DNA of 64,000 nucleotides from an uncultured Robinsoniella sp. GTDB lineage: Bacteria > Bacillota > Clostridia > Lachnospirales > Lachnospiraceae. Below, one piece after another: positions 7,592-16,929 of this stretch. The notes beneath the pieces were generated by a model. That model was not told where the DNA came from and ran no database searches. It was given only the letters and a program-made list of their open reading frames with translations. The translations under genes and the position numbers were made by a program. Numbering within the stretch: the first letter of the stretch is position 1; every line of letters begins with the position of its first letter. The DNA lies in NCBI GenBank assembly GCA_900539655.1, contig UQCR01000012.1:1-64000 (forward strand), in the 5' to 3' direction.

Positions 7592-10500
7592 TATAATATC
7601 CCCCTTGTAAACGATACCAGTTCATTTCCAACATCGCGGCTAATTTCACCAACTAATGTTCCTGTATCCAGCACTAATTTTATATTTCGAATGTTATCTC
7701 CCATTTCCTCTATTTTTTTCACCATCCCATAAAGTGTGTTTGTTAAGCCAGAATTATCAACTTTGATATTCTGCACCTGTGTAGGAGAAACAGAAATAAT
7801 CCGGTTAAGCGCTTCGATTCCTCCGCTCCAGTTAAGCTTAGAGGAAAAATCTGCCAACGAACTTTGCTGATCCTTTAACTGTAATTTTGATTTTTCCAAC
7901 ATCTCTCGGATCATCTTCGCCCCGGATCTGGAAGCCTTTCCTGCTCCTTCTTCCACACCTTCTGCTACTCCTGCGGGGATCTGTAACCCTACAGATTCTT
8001 TAAATCGTCTGGAAGGACTGTTTATCCCGGCCTCTTTTTTAATGGCCTTTTCCAGTTCCGCTACAATGGATTTTGCGCCCTTTTTTATCTCCAGTTTATT
8101 CGACATTCCGTTAAGGATTCCCGCCAGTGTGTCTTTTCCGATTTCTTTGCCCGCCTTTGGCAGACTGTCCAATCCCTTTGCCAGTTGTTTAGTGGCTCCT
8201 TTTAATGCTTTTGTAGCATCACTGCTCTTTGCCGCATTTCCGACTCCCATGATAAACTTAGCCGTTGCATCCGATCCTAAAGTCAAGGCATTATTTGCCA
8301 GTTCACGTAATGGCGCTTCCATTGCCTCAGACAGAACCTTAGAAGCATTGTCATATTCCGCTTTGTAAGCATCCAGTTTCTTTTGCGCTTCGGCTTTCAT
8401 GGTTTTTATATTTTCTTCGGTCTGTTTACGAAGTGCTTCGTTTTCCTTTACTGCCTGGGCTTCTGCAATCTGATCCTTTTTCTCCCAGGATGCATTGATC
8501 TGTTTTAATTCCTCCTCTGTCATGGAGTTTAATGCTACAATATGTGCGGCAGCCTCAGGACCCATCTTCCGAAGTTCTTCCATTGACTTATCGTTTACGA
8601 TTCCCTTGCTGCTTAATTCTTCCAACTGCTGCATCCATAACGCATACCCGGCTGCCTGGGATTCCGCATTTGCAAGAAGCTGCTCCTTACTTTCCGATTC
8701 ACTCTTGAATGCATCAAACATACCGAATGCGGATTTGATTGCATCCTTCCGGTCCGCTACCTCTTCATTATACTTATCTGTCGCTTCCTTGATATCATCG
8801 GCCAGCTTTTCGTTGACATCTTTACATTTATCATAATAGTCATCTTCCAGATCTTTCATCTGCTCATTGTAGTTCTTCTTTGCTTCCAGATACTTCTGAT
8901 CCGCTTCGATCCGCTGGGCATTCGTTAATTTACGGTTCTTTCTGACAATTTCCCAATACTCCATTTCCGCCTTCGCTGAAACATTGTAATAGGTTTTATA
9001 CGCATCTAAACCGGATCCGGAAAGCCCGTATTCCTTATTTGCCTGCTCAATTTCTTTCTTGGCTGCTTTCGCATGCTTCTGTACAACCTTAAGGTATTTA
9101 CCGCCCTTTTTCTCAGCTTCTTTTATCAAATTATCCCACATGGCTGTTTCTTCTGCCGCCGTCAAACTGAAATACTTTTTCTTTGATGAAATGCTGTTCT
9201 CAAGTCTGCTGACTGCCTTCTCTGCTGCTGCCTTCTCTTTTTCTTCGATCTTCTTGTTTTCTGCATCGATCCCGTCTTTTATCTTTTTATTGATTGCTTT
9301 TACTTTGCCGCTGGCATCGGCATATGTCTGTGTAGTTTCGCCGGCTCCCTTTTTCACCTGCTCCCAGAAATACTTTTCCTGCTGCAAGCTTATCTTATTC
9401 GTTTTTTTCTTATTCTCAATGTAAGTAGTAGCAGCCTTGGTTAATTCGGAATAATACTTCTTCTCATCCTTATCCACTGTCTTCTTATTTTTTACTTCTG
9501 TCCTGGATACACCGAATTTATTATCAACATTAGAATTTACCTGTCTTTCAAATAACTTTAAACTGTTGGCACTCTTAACAGCAGCCTTATATTCATTTGT
9601 TCCTTTTTTAACAGTCCTTGCAACCTTGCGCCAGAAGCTTTCCTCTTGTGCCAGAGTAACATCGTGTGTCTTTTTATAAGTTGTAAGCCAGGAAGATGCT
9701 TCTTTGTACACTTCTTTTGCCATTTTAGAAGAAGCCTTAACAGCAGCTTTGGTTTTACCTTTAACTCCGATTTCCAAACCTTCTCCAAGGTTTTTACCAA
9801 TCTTAATAAATACCCGGCTTGGGGAATTAACGTCAAACTCTTTTTTTGATGCATCAATAGCTGCCCTGGCCATCTCACGTGCACTCCTTGCAACACCTGG
9901 AGTACCGTCCTTGATTCCAAGCTCCATTCCTTTTGGCAAGTGAATACCAACTTCTTTCCGAAATACTTTGGACGGGGAAGCCACACCGCCTTCTTTTTTT
10001 GCAGCCGCTACCGCCTTTGCAACTGCCGCCCTTGCCGCCTCTACCACGGATGGGCTATTGGCGATGAAACCGTTGGCCAATCCCAGCGCTAAATTCCCAC
10101 CGGTTCCGCTAAACGCATTATAATAAAGAGAAGCGGAATTGTTTGCATCAGATGCCGCCTGGCCAGCCTTGCTCTGTACCAGGTAAATCCCCCCCGATAT
10201 ACCGTTTGCCATACTCTGCATAGCAGTTGTTCCGGTATTCTGAAATTCCATTTGGTGGCTGTTAATTCCATCTATTCCTGATTTTGCAACATTAGATCCT
10301 GCATTCTTTACAGTTCCTGATTGTGCCTGCATGCTTTCTGCGTATTTGTCCGCCGATGTTTTTCCACTTTGCTGTGCGTTCGTTTCGGATTCTACACCCG
10401 TTTGCTGTAGAAGTTGTATAAGCTCCTGATACGCCCTAATAGCCGAATCCCCGCCAGATGCTATTCCATCTTTGATTCCATCCGGGATTGTTATTCCCGC

Positions 10501-13500
10501 TTCCTGTGCAACAATCTCCAATCCTTCGAACGTGCCCGATATTGCCCCATTTAGCTGTTCAATGGCCGCTGTCGGGGTAGTTTCTCCACTCTTTATAGAT
10601 TCAGCAAGACCTTCTGGAATTTTTATTCCCAAATCCTGCGCAACCTGTACTGCTTGGTCTAACTCTGTCTTTGTATTTACTGGAAGCTCGCCCCATCCTT
10701 CTGTAGCACTCGTTACCGCTTCATTGATCGAATCACGCAAACCTGTAAAATCTGCATCCGTTGACCCCATCTGCCCCATTGCATATTCTAACGCTGTCTT
10801 ATTTGCCGCGCCCGTTTTTGCGATCTCTTCTGTTTTATCCATCGCGGAAACGTATTTATCAGACATTCCCTTTAGAAGTTCTGCTCCATTATCCTGGTCT
10901 AGCGTTGCGACCATATGTTTTAATGTATTTGCGCCATCAAGCCCCATGTCTTCTATGTACTGTAAAAATTCTGGTGCAATGGTTTTTCCAACCTGATCTT
11001 TTATAATCTCAAGATTTGTTTTATAGTTTTCGATGCCTTCCAGTTGGCTATCCAGATTTTCCACCATTTTTTCTACAGAGACATCTTCCCCACCGTCAAA
11101 CACATCAAACATATTTATTTTCTGTTGTAAGCTCTGCTGTATAGATGCTTTTGTTTCTTCGAATTTTGTCTTTACGGCTTCCAGCGCTTCTTTTTTAGCT
11201 TCCAAGCTTTCTATAGAAGCTGATTCGGCTCCCGTGGATTCCTGTGTAGCTTGAGTATGATCCTTTTCAGAATCTGTCAATTTATCTGTGGCAATTCCAA
11301 GTTCCTGCTTAGTGGCATCTGATATATCTAATGTTTTTGTGTTCTTATCAATGATTTCTGTAGATTTTTTGACTTCTTTATTGGCGCTATCAATATTACC
11401 AGTCAGCTTCGTTATCTCTGTATCGATTCCCGATATTTTCCCTTCAATTGCCGCCGGTGTGAGGTCTTTTTGCATTTTCCCAGTCTTCTGGTATTCTGTT
11501 TGAATGTCCTGCAAGGCTTTTTTTTCAACTTTAAGCGCTTCAATTTTGTCCCCAGCTGCTTTCAATATTTCTTTAGCTGGCTGCATATTCATTTGCGCTT
11601 TATAAATATTTGCAGTCGCTTCGGCCTCTACCGATTCTGCCGCATTTGTTAATAATAATTCTCTCTTGTTTTCTATGAGTTCCTTAATTTGATCATTGGT
11701 AAGTTTTACTTTTCCAGCTTCTTGATCATACGCCTCTGCAATTTCTGGTAATTGTGATGATAATGATTGTACAACCGACCGCAACTGATACCGCTGTTCT
11801 AGCGATTTTCCTTCTACGTCATTTAATGATAGCAGTTCATTTCCCAGATTTTGAATTGTATTGGCTTCTACCTGCGCATTTTCCATTACATTCCGTGCAT
11901 TTTCTGCGGATGATTCCAATTCCTTATTTGTAGTTATAACGTTATCTAGAAATTGTTCCATTTGAGATTTTGCTGGATCTATAGCAGCAGTTATTCCATC
12001 TATCCCACTTTTAATTTTTGGTAACACCGCATCGGCTATTGGATCAAGGAATTTTTCCGAAATAGTCCGTCCTAGTGTTTTGAGTGAAGATCCAATATCG
12101 TCATATTTCACTTTTTTTAGTTCGTTCATTGCGTCTTTGGCAGAATTTATTCCACCTTCAACATTCATGAGTGCTTTAACGCCGTCTTTCCCCAGGTCTT
12201 CCCACATGGTACCAAACATATTTACGCCTGCTGCATTCTGCTTAACTTCATTCTCCATGCTAAACAGTGCATTTAATACCTTGTTTGTCGCTTCCCTTGC
12301 ACTTGTTCCACCTTTTGCGAAATCATTGCGCATTTGTGCAGCATTTAACCCCATTGCTTGAAATGCTTCATCGGTTGTATTTGCGAGATCTTTTGAGCGT
12401 ATGCCGTATTCCTTCATTGCATCACCCAGTTTATCAACAGAGAATGTACCTGCTTCGGTACCATTCTTTAAAGAATTAAAAAACTCATCAGCACTATATC
12501 CTAACTGCTGGTAATGTACGGCATACTCATTTATGCTGTCCAGTAAGTCTCCGTTCTTGTCTAATCCCTGTTGAGCGCCTTGTACGATTAAATTAAACGC
12601 CTGCTGCCCATTTAATCCGAATTGACTCATTAGCATATCAACCGCACGTATAGATTCTTGATAATCAAACCCGAAAGTATCTCGCAATGTAATAGCATTT
12701 TCGGACATTTCTTTCAGGGTCGATGAGTCCAATTCGCCCATTGTTCTATTTATTAGGGACATTGCTTCTGCTATATCGTCAAAACTCTCCCCGAAATTTC
12801 CCGCCCATACATCTTGCATTACATCCCGGTATCTAATCATACTGGCCTCGGATGCCCCGGTGCTGGCTTGCAACTGGTGTGCTCCTGCATCGAGTTCTGT
12901 CACAGTTTTTACAATTTCTGTGGCAAACTCTTTTAATTTATCAATTGCACCAGATATGGCTCCAGAAACTAAATTTGCCATAAGAGCCTGACCAAATATA
13001 TCTACACTTCGGCCTGTTGACTGCAACGAATCAGAAGTCTGCTCTGCTCTGTTACTTAGATTTTCGATGCTTTCTGATGATTGATCCGTCTGCCCGGCTG
13101 TCTGTCTTGCGCGCCTTCCAAACTCGTCTATGCTGTTAGCGCAACCGTTTGCAGCCGTCTCTGCTTCACGCAGATAATCTGCATTTTCGTTTACTGCCCG
13201 GTTTGCTCTTATGGTCTCTGTACTGGCCCTGTTTAAGTCTGTTTCCCATCGTCTAATTCGGTTTGCGGCGGATTCATAATTTCTTTCCCCGCGTTGTACG
13301 GCAGTAGAGAGTTTATCAACTTCTTTTTGCTGCTTACTAACTTCCTCTGATGATTCACCGTAAATAAGTTTAAGTTCATTTAACTTATTTGTCGCGTTTT
13401 CCAAATCCCCATACAATTTTTGCAGTCCCTGCCCAACATTGTTGTAGGATTCCTTCGCATGGTCAAGCCCTTTTCTTACCTCTGTTTCTTTTTTTCGGTA

Positions 13501-13713
13501 CGTTTCCAATGTCCTGGTTAAAACATCTTGCTTTGCAGAAAGGGCTTCTGAGGAATTCGCCTGTCCATCAAATGTTGTTTTTACCAGATCTGTTTCTGTC
13601 TTTAATCTTCGCAATTCTTCGCCTACATTGGAAACTGCGCTTTTAAATTCTTTTTCACCATTAAGCTTTATTCCTGCTTCTATCGTGGAACTTCCGGCCA
13701 AAGATTTCACCAC
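7591..13713 (-). CDS. Tail tape measure protein (2040 residues)
   Basis: This is the length ruler and DNA-ejection scaffold of a long-tailed siphovirus. N-terminal coiled coil (about 1-230), then a TP901-type tape-measure core (about 235-560). The centre has long Gln/Glu/Lys coiled coils. About four degenerate Trp-centred units (SFWRKV, KYFWEQV, AMWDNL, EYWEIV; about residues 1340-1620) follow. Three SPS(K/R)xFxxxxG...G modules recur near 1245, 1290 and 1950. Using the usual rule of about 1.5 angstrom per residue, the tail would be near 300 nm (calculated, not measured). The start is GTG or TTG after AGAAGGTGG; the exact codon is uncertain. The gene follows a lipoprotein gene and its terminator rather than directly following the tail chaperones. 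Confidence 0.93.
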   Translation of the reverse strand: MVKSLAGSSTIEAGIKLNGEKEFKSAVSNVGEELRRLKTETDLVKTTFDGQANSSEALSAKQDVLTRTLETYRKKETEVRKGLDHAKESYNNVGQGLQKLYGDLENATNKLNELKLIYGESSEEVSKQQKEVDKLSTAVQRGERNYESAANRIRRWETDLNRASTETIRANRAVNENADYLREAETAANGCANSIDEFGRRARQTAGQTDQSSESIENLSNRAEQTSDSLQSTGRSVDIFGQALMANLVSGAISGAIDKLKEFATEIVKTVTELDAGAHQLQASTGASEASMIRYRDVMQDVWAGNFGESFDDIAEAMSLINRTMGELDSSTLKEMSENAITLRDTFGFDYQESIRAVDMLMSQFGLNGQQAFNLIVQGAQQGLDKNGDLLDSINEYAVHYQQLGYSADEFFNSLKNGTEAGTFSVDKLGDAMKEYGIRSKDLANTTDEAFQAMGLNAAQMRNDFAKGGTSAREATNKVLNALFSMENEVKQNAAGVNMFGTMWEDLGKDGVKALMNVEGGINSAKDAMNELKKVKYDDIGSSLKTLGRTISEKFLDPIADAVLPKIKSGIDGITAAIDPAKSQMEQFLDNVITTNKELESSAENARNVMENAQVEANTIQNLGNELLSLNDVEGKSLEQRYQLRSVVQSLSSQLPEIAEAYDQEAGKVKLTNDQIKELIENKRELLLTNAAESVEAEATANIYKAQMNMQPAKEILKAAGDKIEALKVEKKALQDIQTEYQKTGKMQKDLTPAAIEGKISGIDTEITKLTGNIDSANKEVKKSTEIIDKNTKTLDISDATKQELGIATDKLTDSEKDHTQATQESTGAESASIESLEAKKEALEAVKTKFEETKASIQQSLQQKINMFDVFDGGEDVSVEKMVENLDSQLEGIENYKTNLEIIKDQVGKTIAPEFLQYIEDMGLDGANTLKHMVATLDQDNGAELLKGMSDKYVSAMDKTEEIAKTGAANKTALEYAMGQMGSTDADFTGLRDSINEAVTSATEGWGELPVNTKTELDQAVQVAQDLGIKIPEGLAESIKSGETTPTAAIEQLNGAISGTFEGLEIVAQEAGITIPDGIKDGIASGGDSAIRAYQELIQLLQQTGVESETNAQQSGKTSADKYAESMQAQSGTVKNAGSNVAKSGIDGINSHQMEFQNTGTTAMQSMANGISGGIYLVQSKAGQAASDANNSASLYYNAFSGTGGNLALGLANGFIANSPSVVEAARAAVAKAVAAAKKEGGVASPSKVFRKEVGIHLPKGMELGIKDGTPGVARSAREMARAAIDASKKEFDVNSPSRVFIKIGKNLGEGLEIGVKGKTKAAVKASSKMAKEVYKEASSWLTTYKKTHDVTLAQEESFWRKVARTVKKGTNEYKAAVKSANSLKLFERQVNSNVDNKFGVSRTEVKNKKTVDKDEKKYYSELTKAATTYIENKKKTNKISLQQEKYFWEQVKKGAGETTQTYADASGKVKAINKKIKDGIDAENKKIEEKEKAAAEKAVSRLENSISSKKKYFSLTAAEETAMWDNLIKEAEKKGGKYLKVVQKHAKAAKKEIEQANKEYGLSGSGLDAYKTYYNVSAKAEMEYWEIVRKNRKLTNAQRIEADQKYLEAKKNYNEQMKDLEDDYYDKCKDVNEKLADDIKEATDKYNEEVADRKDAIKSAFGMFDAFKSESESKEQLLANAESQAAGYALWMQQLEELSSKGIVNDKSMEELRKMGPEAAAHIVALNSMTEEELKQINASWEKKDQIAEAQAVKENEALRKQTEENIKTMKAEAQKKLDAYKAEYDNASKVLSEAMEAPLRELANNALTLGSDATAKFIMGVGNAAKSSDATKALKGATKQLAKGLDSLPKAGKEIGKDTLAGILNGMSNKLEIKKGAKSIVAELEKAIKKEAGINSPSRRFKESVGLQIPAGVAEGVEEGAGKASRSGAKMIREMLEKSKLQLKDQQSSLADFSSKLNWSGGIEALNRIISVSPTQVQNIKVDNSGLTNTLYGMVKKIEEMGDNIRNIKLVLDTGTLVGEISRDVGNELVSFTRGIL

Positions 13714-13726
13714 CTTCTTTTTACAA

Positions 13727-13756
13727 ATAAAAAACCACTCATTTCTGAGCGGTTTT
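13727..13756 (-). terminator. Terminator of the lipoprotein gene, inside the tail operon
   Basis: On the minus strand AAAACCGCTCA (13756-13746) pairs fully, with one G-U, with TGAGTGGTTTT (13741-13731), followed by a T-rich run. On the plus strand the same arms have an A-C mismatch, so the hairpin is built for the minus strand. It would isolate the lipoprotein transcript and must be passed by late transcripts to reach the tape measure. Confidence 0.8.
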
Positions 13757-13763
13757 CTTCGTT

Positions 13764-14375
13764 CTATATTCCATTTGTATCAACTTTACTTTCATAATTT
13801 TTATCATCATATAAGGCAGTTAAATAAATTTCAAAATTATCACCTTTAAGAATCAGTGAAACATCCGTTGTTTCTGTTTGCCAAAAAGTAGCAAACACTA
13901 CGTGCCCTGCTGAAACAGCCATTCCAAGTTTTGTTTTATCACCTTTATAAAGCTCATCACTCCACTTCTCTGCTCGCTTTGCTGGTTCCCCATACTTTTT
14001 TGTATATATTTCAATCAAATCTTCATAATCATCGTAATACAAGTTGTCGTTTGAATGAGTTTGGGTAAAGGTATATAATCCTCTAATTAATTTACCATTG
14101 GAAAACTTGTAAAATACGTCAACTGGATAAGAGGCAACCTTATCTAAATACACCATTCCCGAGTCATCCTCTTGCAAAGGTTCACCTTCCAATTTCCTAA
14201 CGCTTTCTTTATCAATTCCCCACGTTGCAGACCTAAAATCTCCATTCATTTCTGTTTCTTTTTGAGTCTCAGTTTCTTGTATGGATACAGGATCGCTAGA
14301 ATCCTTTTTAGCCCCTCCACATCCCGAAATTACCAACGAACCACACAAAAGCAATATAAGCAAACCTTTTTTCAT
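13764..14375 (-). CDS. Prophage lipoprotein (moron; candidate superinfection-exclusion protein)
   Basis: From the ATG at 14375, which follows GGGAGGAAAT, the protein has 203 residues. It opens with Lys-Lys, a hydrophobic core and the lipobox LVISGC, so it should be lipidated and exported. The mature part is Asp/Glu/Tyr-rich (TWGIDKESVRKLEGEP near the start of the domain) and resembles small secreted proteins of unknown role. It lies between the tail chaperones and the tape measure, followed by its own terminator; a TATAAT box sits at about 14405 on the minus strand, without a good -35 partner. Phage lipoproteins such as Ltp of TP-J34 block DNA injection by related phages by acting on the tape measure; that function here is only an inference. 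The longer frame to 14462 is unlikely because the signal peptide would be buried. Confidence 0.72.
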   Translation of the reverse strand: MKKGLLILLLCGSLVISGCGGAKKDSSDPVSIQETETQKETEMNGDFRSATWGIDKESVRKLEGEPLQEDDSGMVYLDKVASYPVDVFYKFSNGKLIRGLYTFTQTHSNDNLYYDDYEDLIEIYTKKYGEPAKRAEKWSDELYKGDKTKLGMAVSAGHVVFATFWQTETTDVSLILKGDNFEIYLTALYDDKNYESKVDTNGI

Positions 14376-14433
14376 TGCTATTTCCTCCCGTATATTTTTT
14401 TCTATTATATAACAGCAAATTCTTTTTTTCCAG

Positions 14434-14978
14434 TCAAAATACATCTTCAACAGTAACTTCAACCTCTTTCAAGCCATTCAGTAGAAGGTATTCGTCATAT
14501 ATCAAGAAAAATTTACGAAGTGTCATAGCAAATACTTCATTTTCTGTATAGTTTAATATCTTGCTTCCAATATAAAGTAAGCGGGCAGTGTTTATTCTTT
14601 CTGCCCGCACCCGGCGTTTGGGGAGTCATATTCATCAGTTTCTGGTATGGATATCCCATATGCTCTCAATATAGCGAACATTGCTTCCGAAACATTATCA
14701 GGCTTTAAAATCCATCCTATTTCCTGCCATGTGTATTTTTTAAACTCATGTCCTTTTTTATCGTGGTCAAGTCTTTCTACTTCATCGTTCAGTAATTCTG
14801 TCAGAACTCCTTTTGCCGCTTTTAGACATTTGCGTTTATCCATTAGCATATCAATTACTTCTTCCAGCGAGGAATCAAACTTGTCTTGAATAGCATCACA
14901 GCTGTTAAGGGTGAACAGCAAATGCCGTTCTACCCCTTCAATCATGATCGGTTCACCAATCGGTCTTAAATCGCTCAT
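14434..14978 (-). CDS. Tail assembly chaperone fusion (gpG-gpT type), made by -1 frameshift
   Basis: Reading the first 119 or so codons of the gene at 14978 and slipping back one base at CCCAAAC (14622-14616) continues an open frame to a TGA at 14436-14434. The product has about 181 residues. The added segment contains ARLLYIGSKILNYTENE and MTLRKFFLIYDEYLLLNG, which is the classic gpT-like signature of siphovirus tail chaperones, although this region has no start codon of its own. In lambda and many Firmicutes phages the G and GT proteins bind the tape measure and recruit the tail tube protein in a fixed ratio. The coordinates span the slip site; one base is read twice. Confidence 0.85.
14581..14622 (-). 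promoter_or_regulatory. Programmed -1 ribosomal frameshift signal
   Basis: The heptamer C CCA AAC (14622-14616) fits X XXY YYZ in the zero frame (Pro-Asn codons). Seven bases later comes a perfect eight-pair stem, GCGGGCAG (14608-14601) with CTGCCCGC (14588-14581), closed by a 12-base loop holding the zero-frame stop. The -1 frame is open only from a TGA just upstream of the heptamer, so the slip must occur here. Confidence 0.88.
14592..14978 (-). CDS. Tail assembly chaperone, short form (gpG type)
   Basis: The unshifted product has 128 residues and is predicted to be mostly helical (LEEVIDMLMDKRKCLKAAKGVL and TWQEIGWILKPDN segments). It sits directly after the major tail protein, as tail chaperones do. 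It terminates within the loop of the frameshift-stimulating hairpin. The short form would be the abundant one; the extended form shares its N-terminus. Confidence 0.82.
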   Translation of the reverse strand: MSDLRPIGEPIMIEGVERHLLFTLNSCDAIQDKFDSSLEEVIDMLMDKRKCLKAAKGVLTELLNDEVERLDHDKKGHEFKKYTWQEIGWILKPDNVSEAMFAILRAYGISIPETDEYDSPNAGCGQKE

Positions 14979-14990
14979 ACGTTAATCTCC

Positions 14991-15572
14991 TTATGCTGGT
15001 GTTGCAGTAATATTTGCTTTTTTATCTAGCCAGGCGATTGCTTTTGATTCGTCTGTGAATTCCGCCTGCTCCTTCCATGTGCCGTCATTCATGGTAAATA
15101 CATCACCTTCAATGGTAGGTGACTGGAAGGCTACAGTTTCTCCTTTGGTTTCAGTTTCATCCGCCGGTTCTGCAAACTGCACTTTTTTCAGCCATTTAGC
15201 CATATAAGATGGCTTATTGTTCCGAATTACCTTCCCATAAAATCCTACACCTGCATATGGTGCAATATCGTTTACGCTTGCAATCACGGTCTCTGGTGTT
15301 GCCGGGTCTTCCTCACTTCCCGCTGTGTATGCATGCCCCAGAAGATCACAGTACACCTTATTGGTTAGATCATCTACACCTAAAGAGATTTTACCGCCCT
15401 TAAAGCTTTTATCAGACTCGGCAACTCCGTCATCTGCATAGAGTTTTACATCATTGGACTCTGCTGTGATAGATGCTTTCATAGCCTTTCCTACTACAAA
15501 TCCTTTGTCGTATGTAACGCCATCCTCTTTTAATTTAGATGCTACTACGTGTTTTAATCCTACTTTTGCCAT
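14991..15572 (-). CDS. Major tail (tube) protein, phi13 family type
   Basis: From the ATG at 15572 (GGAGGAATAAAAATT upstream) the protein has 193 residues beginning MAKVGLKHVVASKL, as in phi13-type major tail proteins. It has the GFVVGKAMKASITAE opening sheet and a SFKGGKISLGVDDL segment typical of tube subunits. It would polymerise around the tape measure. The longer frame to 15608 overlaps the upstream gene and has no ribosome site. Confidence 0.85.
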   Translation of the reverse strand: MAKVGLKHVVASKLKEDGVTYDKGFVVGKAMKASITAESNDVKLYADDGVAESDKSFKGGKISLGVDDLTNKVYCDLLGHAYTAGSEEDPATPETVIASVNDIAPYAGVGFYGKVIRNNKPSYMAKWLKKVQFAEPADETETKGETVAFQSPTIEGDVFTMNDGTWKEQAEFTDESKAIAWLDKKANITATPA

Positions 15573-15577
15573 AATTT

Positions 15578-15919
15578 TTATTCCTCCATATTTTCTATTA
15601 TGTTGCACGAAATTACTACGTGCATAGTTTCTGTTTCCTGTTCATACAGGGTATATATGTTTCCTAAAATAAATCCTGTTTCTATTAGGAGCTGCCTTAC
15701 CTGCCTTTTGCGTGACCTATAATCTGTTTCTTTAGGTGCAAATATATGTACCTGCCACCATAAAGACATCGCCTGAGGGCAGTCATCCGCATGGCCTATA
15801 CCGCGTTCGTCTTCTTCGTTAATCAGTATATACTCCGGCTTTGCTCCTTTATATTCATACTGCTTAACCGGAAGGCCGGTCTTTTCTAAAACCTGTTGCA
15901 ATTTCATATCTGCTGTCAT
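15578..15919 (-). CDS. Tail completion / terminator-like protein
   Basis: A 113-residue protein directly before the tube gene and overlapping the HK97 gp10-like gene by ATGA. Position and size fit the tail terminator that caps the tube and joins the head. The WWQVHIFAPKETDYRSRKRQVRQLL segment resembles minor tail or DUF-type completion proteins in Clostridium phages. The assignment rests mainly on order. Confidence 0.55.
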   Translation of the reverse strand: MTADMKLQQVLEKTGLPVKQYEYKGAKPEYILINEEDERGIGHADDCPQAMSLWWQVHIFAPKETDYRSRKRQVRQLLIETGFILGNIYTLYEQETETMHVVISCNIIENMEE

Positions 15920-16323
15920 CCGCCTGCCACCTCCCGGTTAAATACTTCCTGCATCTTTGCAATAACCTTTGGCTCTGCGTTTAGTACCGCTGTGGTAAGA
16001 ACCGGTGTTGCAGGTCGTCCTTTGACTCCAAATTCCAGCCATGCCATCTTTTCCATGTTTCTAACACCTTTCGAATCTGTACCTGTAGGACGTACACAGA
16101 TATAATAACCGCCGTCCCTTCCAGCTGCCTTACCAGATTTCTTTATGGAATTAACCATATCGCCGCTAACCCAGTGGGCTGATGCCTGTTCTCTTACTTC
16201 TGCTTCCAAAATTGGAACACTTTCCTCTAACATCTTCGGTGCTATTTCGTCAAACCTCCCCAGTCTGTCAAGTTCCGTCAGCAGCTGGTCAAATCCCTGT
16301 ATATCGAATCTAGCCATCTGCAA
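15916..16323 (-). CDS. HK97 gp10-like head-tail joining protein
   Basis: A 135-residue protein with the gp10 features: N-terminal MARFDIQGFDQLLTELDRL, central ASAHWVSGDMVNSIK and C-terminal MAWLEFGVKGRPATPVLTTA, where the RPATP-type loop is family-typical. It lies in the head-tail connector block and overlaps both neighbours. It probably helps to complete the tail or close the neck. Confidence 0.8.
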   Translation of the reverse strand: MQMARFDIQGFDQLLTELDRLGRFDEIAPKMLEESVPILEAEVREQASAHWVSGDMVNSIKKSGKAAGRDGGYYICVRPTGTDSKGVRNMEKMAWLEFGVKGRPATPVLTTAVLNAEPKVIAKMQEVFNREVAGG

Positions 16324-16654
16324 TCCTCCTTTTTCGGGTTAAATGCAACGAAACATCATTTGTTTTGGGAAGCGTGTCATTTATTTTCTGCACCTGTTTT
16401 ATTTCAAAGACTTCCGTTTCAATTACAGCCAGATACTCTGTTGTCATCCACTTCTGTGCCGGTATTCGGATCAGACGGTCAACCTGCACTTTAGCTGTCA
16501 TTGCCTCATAAAACCTTGTTACGCCTATTGTGCGTTCTTGGTACCGTATATTAGCTTTGACAGTTCCTGCATTCCCATCATCGTCGATTTCACAAAATGA
16601 GCAGATTCCATCATTGAATACTTCAAATGTATCCTTGGCTTTTTGCGTAATCAT
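16310..16654 (-). CDS. Head closure / head-tail adaptor-like protein
   Basis: From the ATG at 16654 the protein has 114 residues (MITQKAKDTFEVF). It is strand-rich with an RFYEAMTAKVQVDRLIRIP segment, like small head-closure proteins. The open frame extends to a TTG at 16708, but that start has no ribosome site. It overlaps the connector upstream and the gp10-like gene downstream. Function is from position. Confidence 0.55.
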   Translation of the reverse strand: MITQKAKDTFEVFNDGICSFCEIDDDGNAGTVKANIRYQERTIGVTRFYEAMTAKVQVDRLIRIPAQKWMTTEYLAVIETEVFEIKQVQKINDTLPKTNDVSLHLTRKRRIADG

Positions 16655-16919
16655 CTGCCTGCACCCCGATTCTAAGTGTGAGTAATTCTGTTTTAAAATT
16701 TCCTTCAAAAGATTCTAAGGCATTGTTTCTTGCGTATCTGCAATAATCGAATAAAAGCTGCCGGGAAGCTGTTTCCTTTTCGTAGTCCTGCTGCACCCCG
16801 GCTATATTATCCAGATATACTTTCCCCCGTTCAATAATCCCAGTAAGTTTCTGATCCGTTTCCGGGTCATCATATGTGATGTCCAGATAATTCCGAACAT
16901 CACTTAATAATCCAGCCAT
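16623..16919 (-). CDS. Head-tail connector protein (gp6-like)
   Basis: A 98-residue, largely helical protein beginning MAGLLSDVRNYLDITYDD and containing TGIIERGKVYLDNIAG, which are typical of the gp6/gp15-like connectors that sit under the portal. It lies immediately after the capsid gene. Confidence 0.75.
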   Translation of the reverse strand: MAGLLSDVRNYLDITYDDPETDQKLTGIIERGKVYLDNIAGVQQDYEKETASRQLLFDYCRYARNNALESFEGNFKTELLTLRIGVQADDYAKSQGYI

Positions 16920-16929
16920 AGGCTACTCC

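Noticed and set aside
8042..13646. Several 60-174 codon open frames on the plus strand opposite the tape measure
   Set aside because: They lack ribosome sites, are rich in Ser/Phe/Leu as expected for the complement of helical coding sequence, and lie antisense to a confident gene.
13764..14462. Longer start for the lipoprotein at 14462
   Set aside because: It would put 29 residues before the signal peptide, while the ATG at 14375 has GGGAGG and a standard lipoprotein start.
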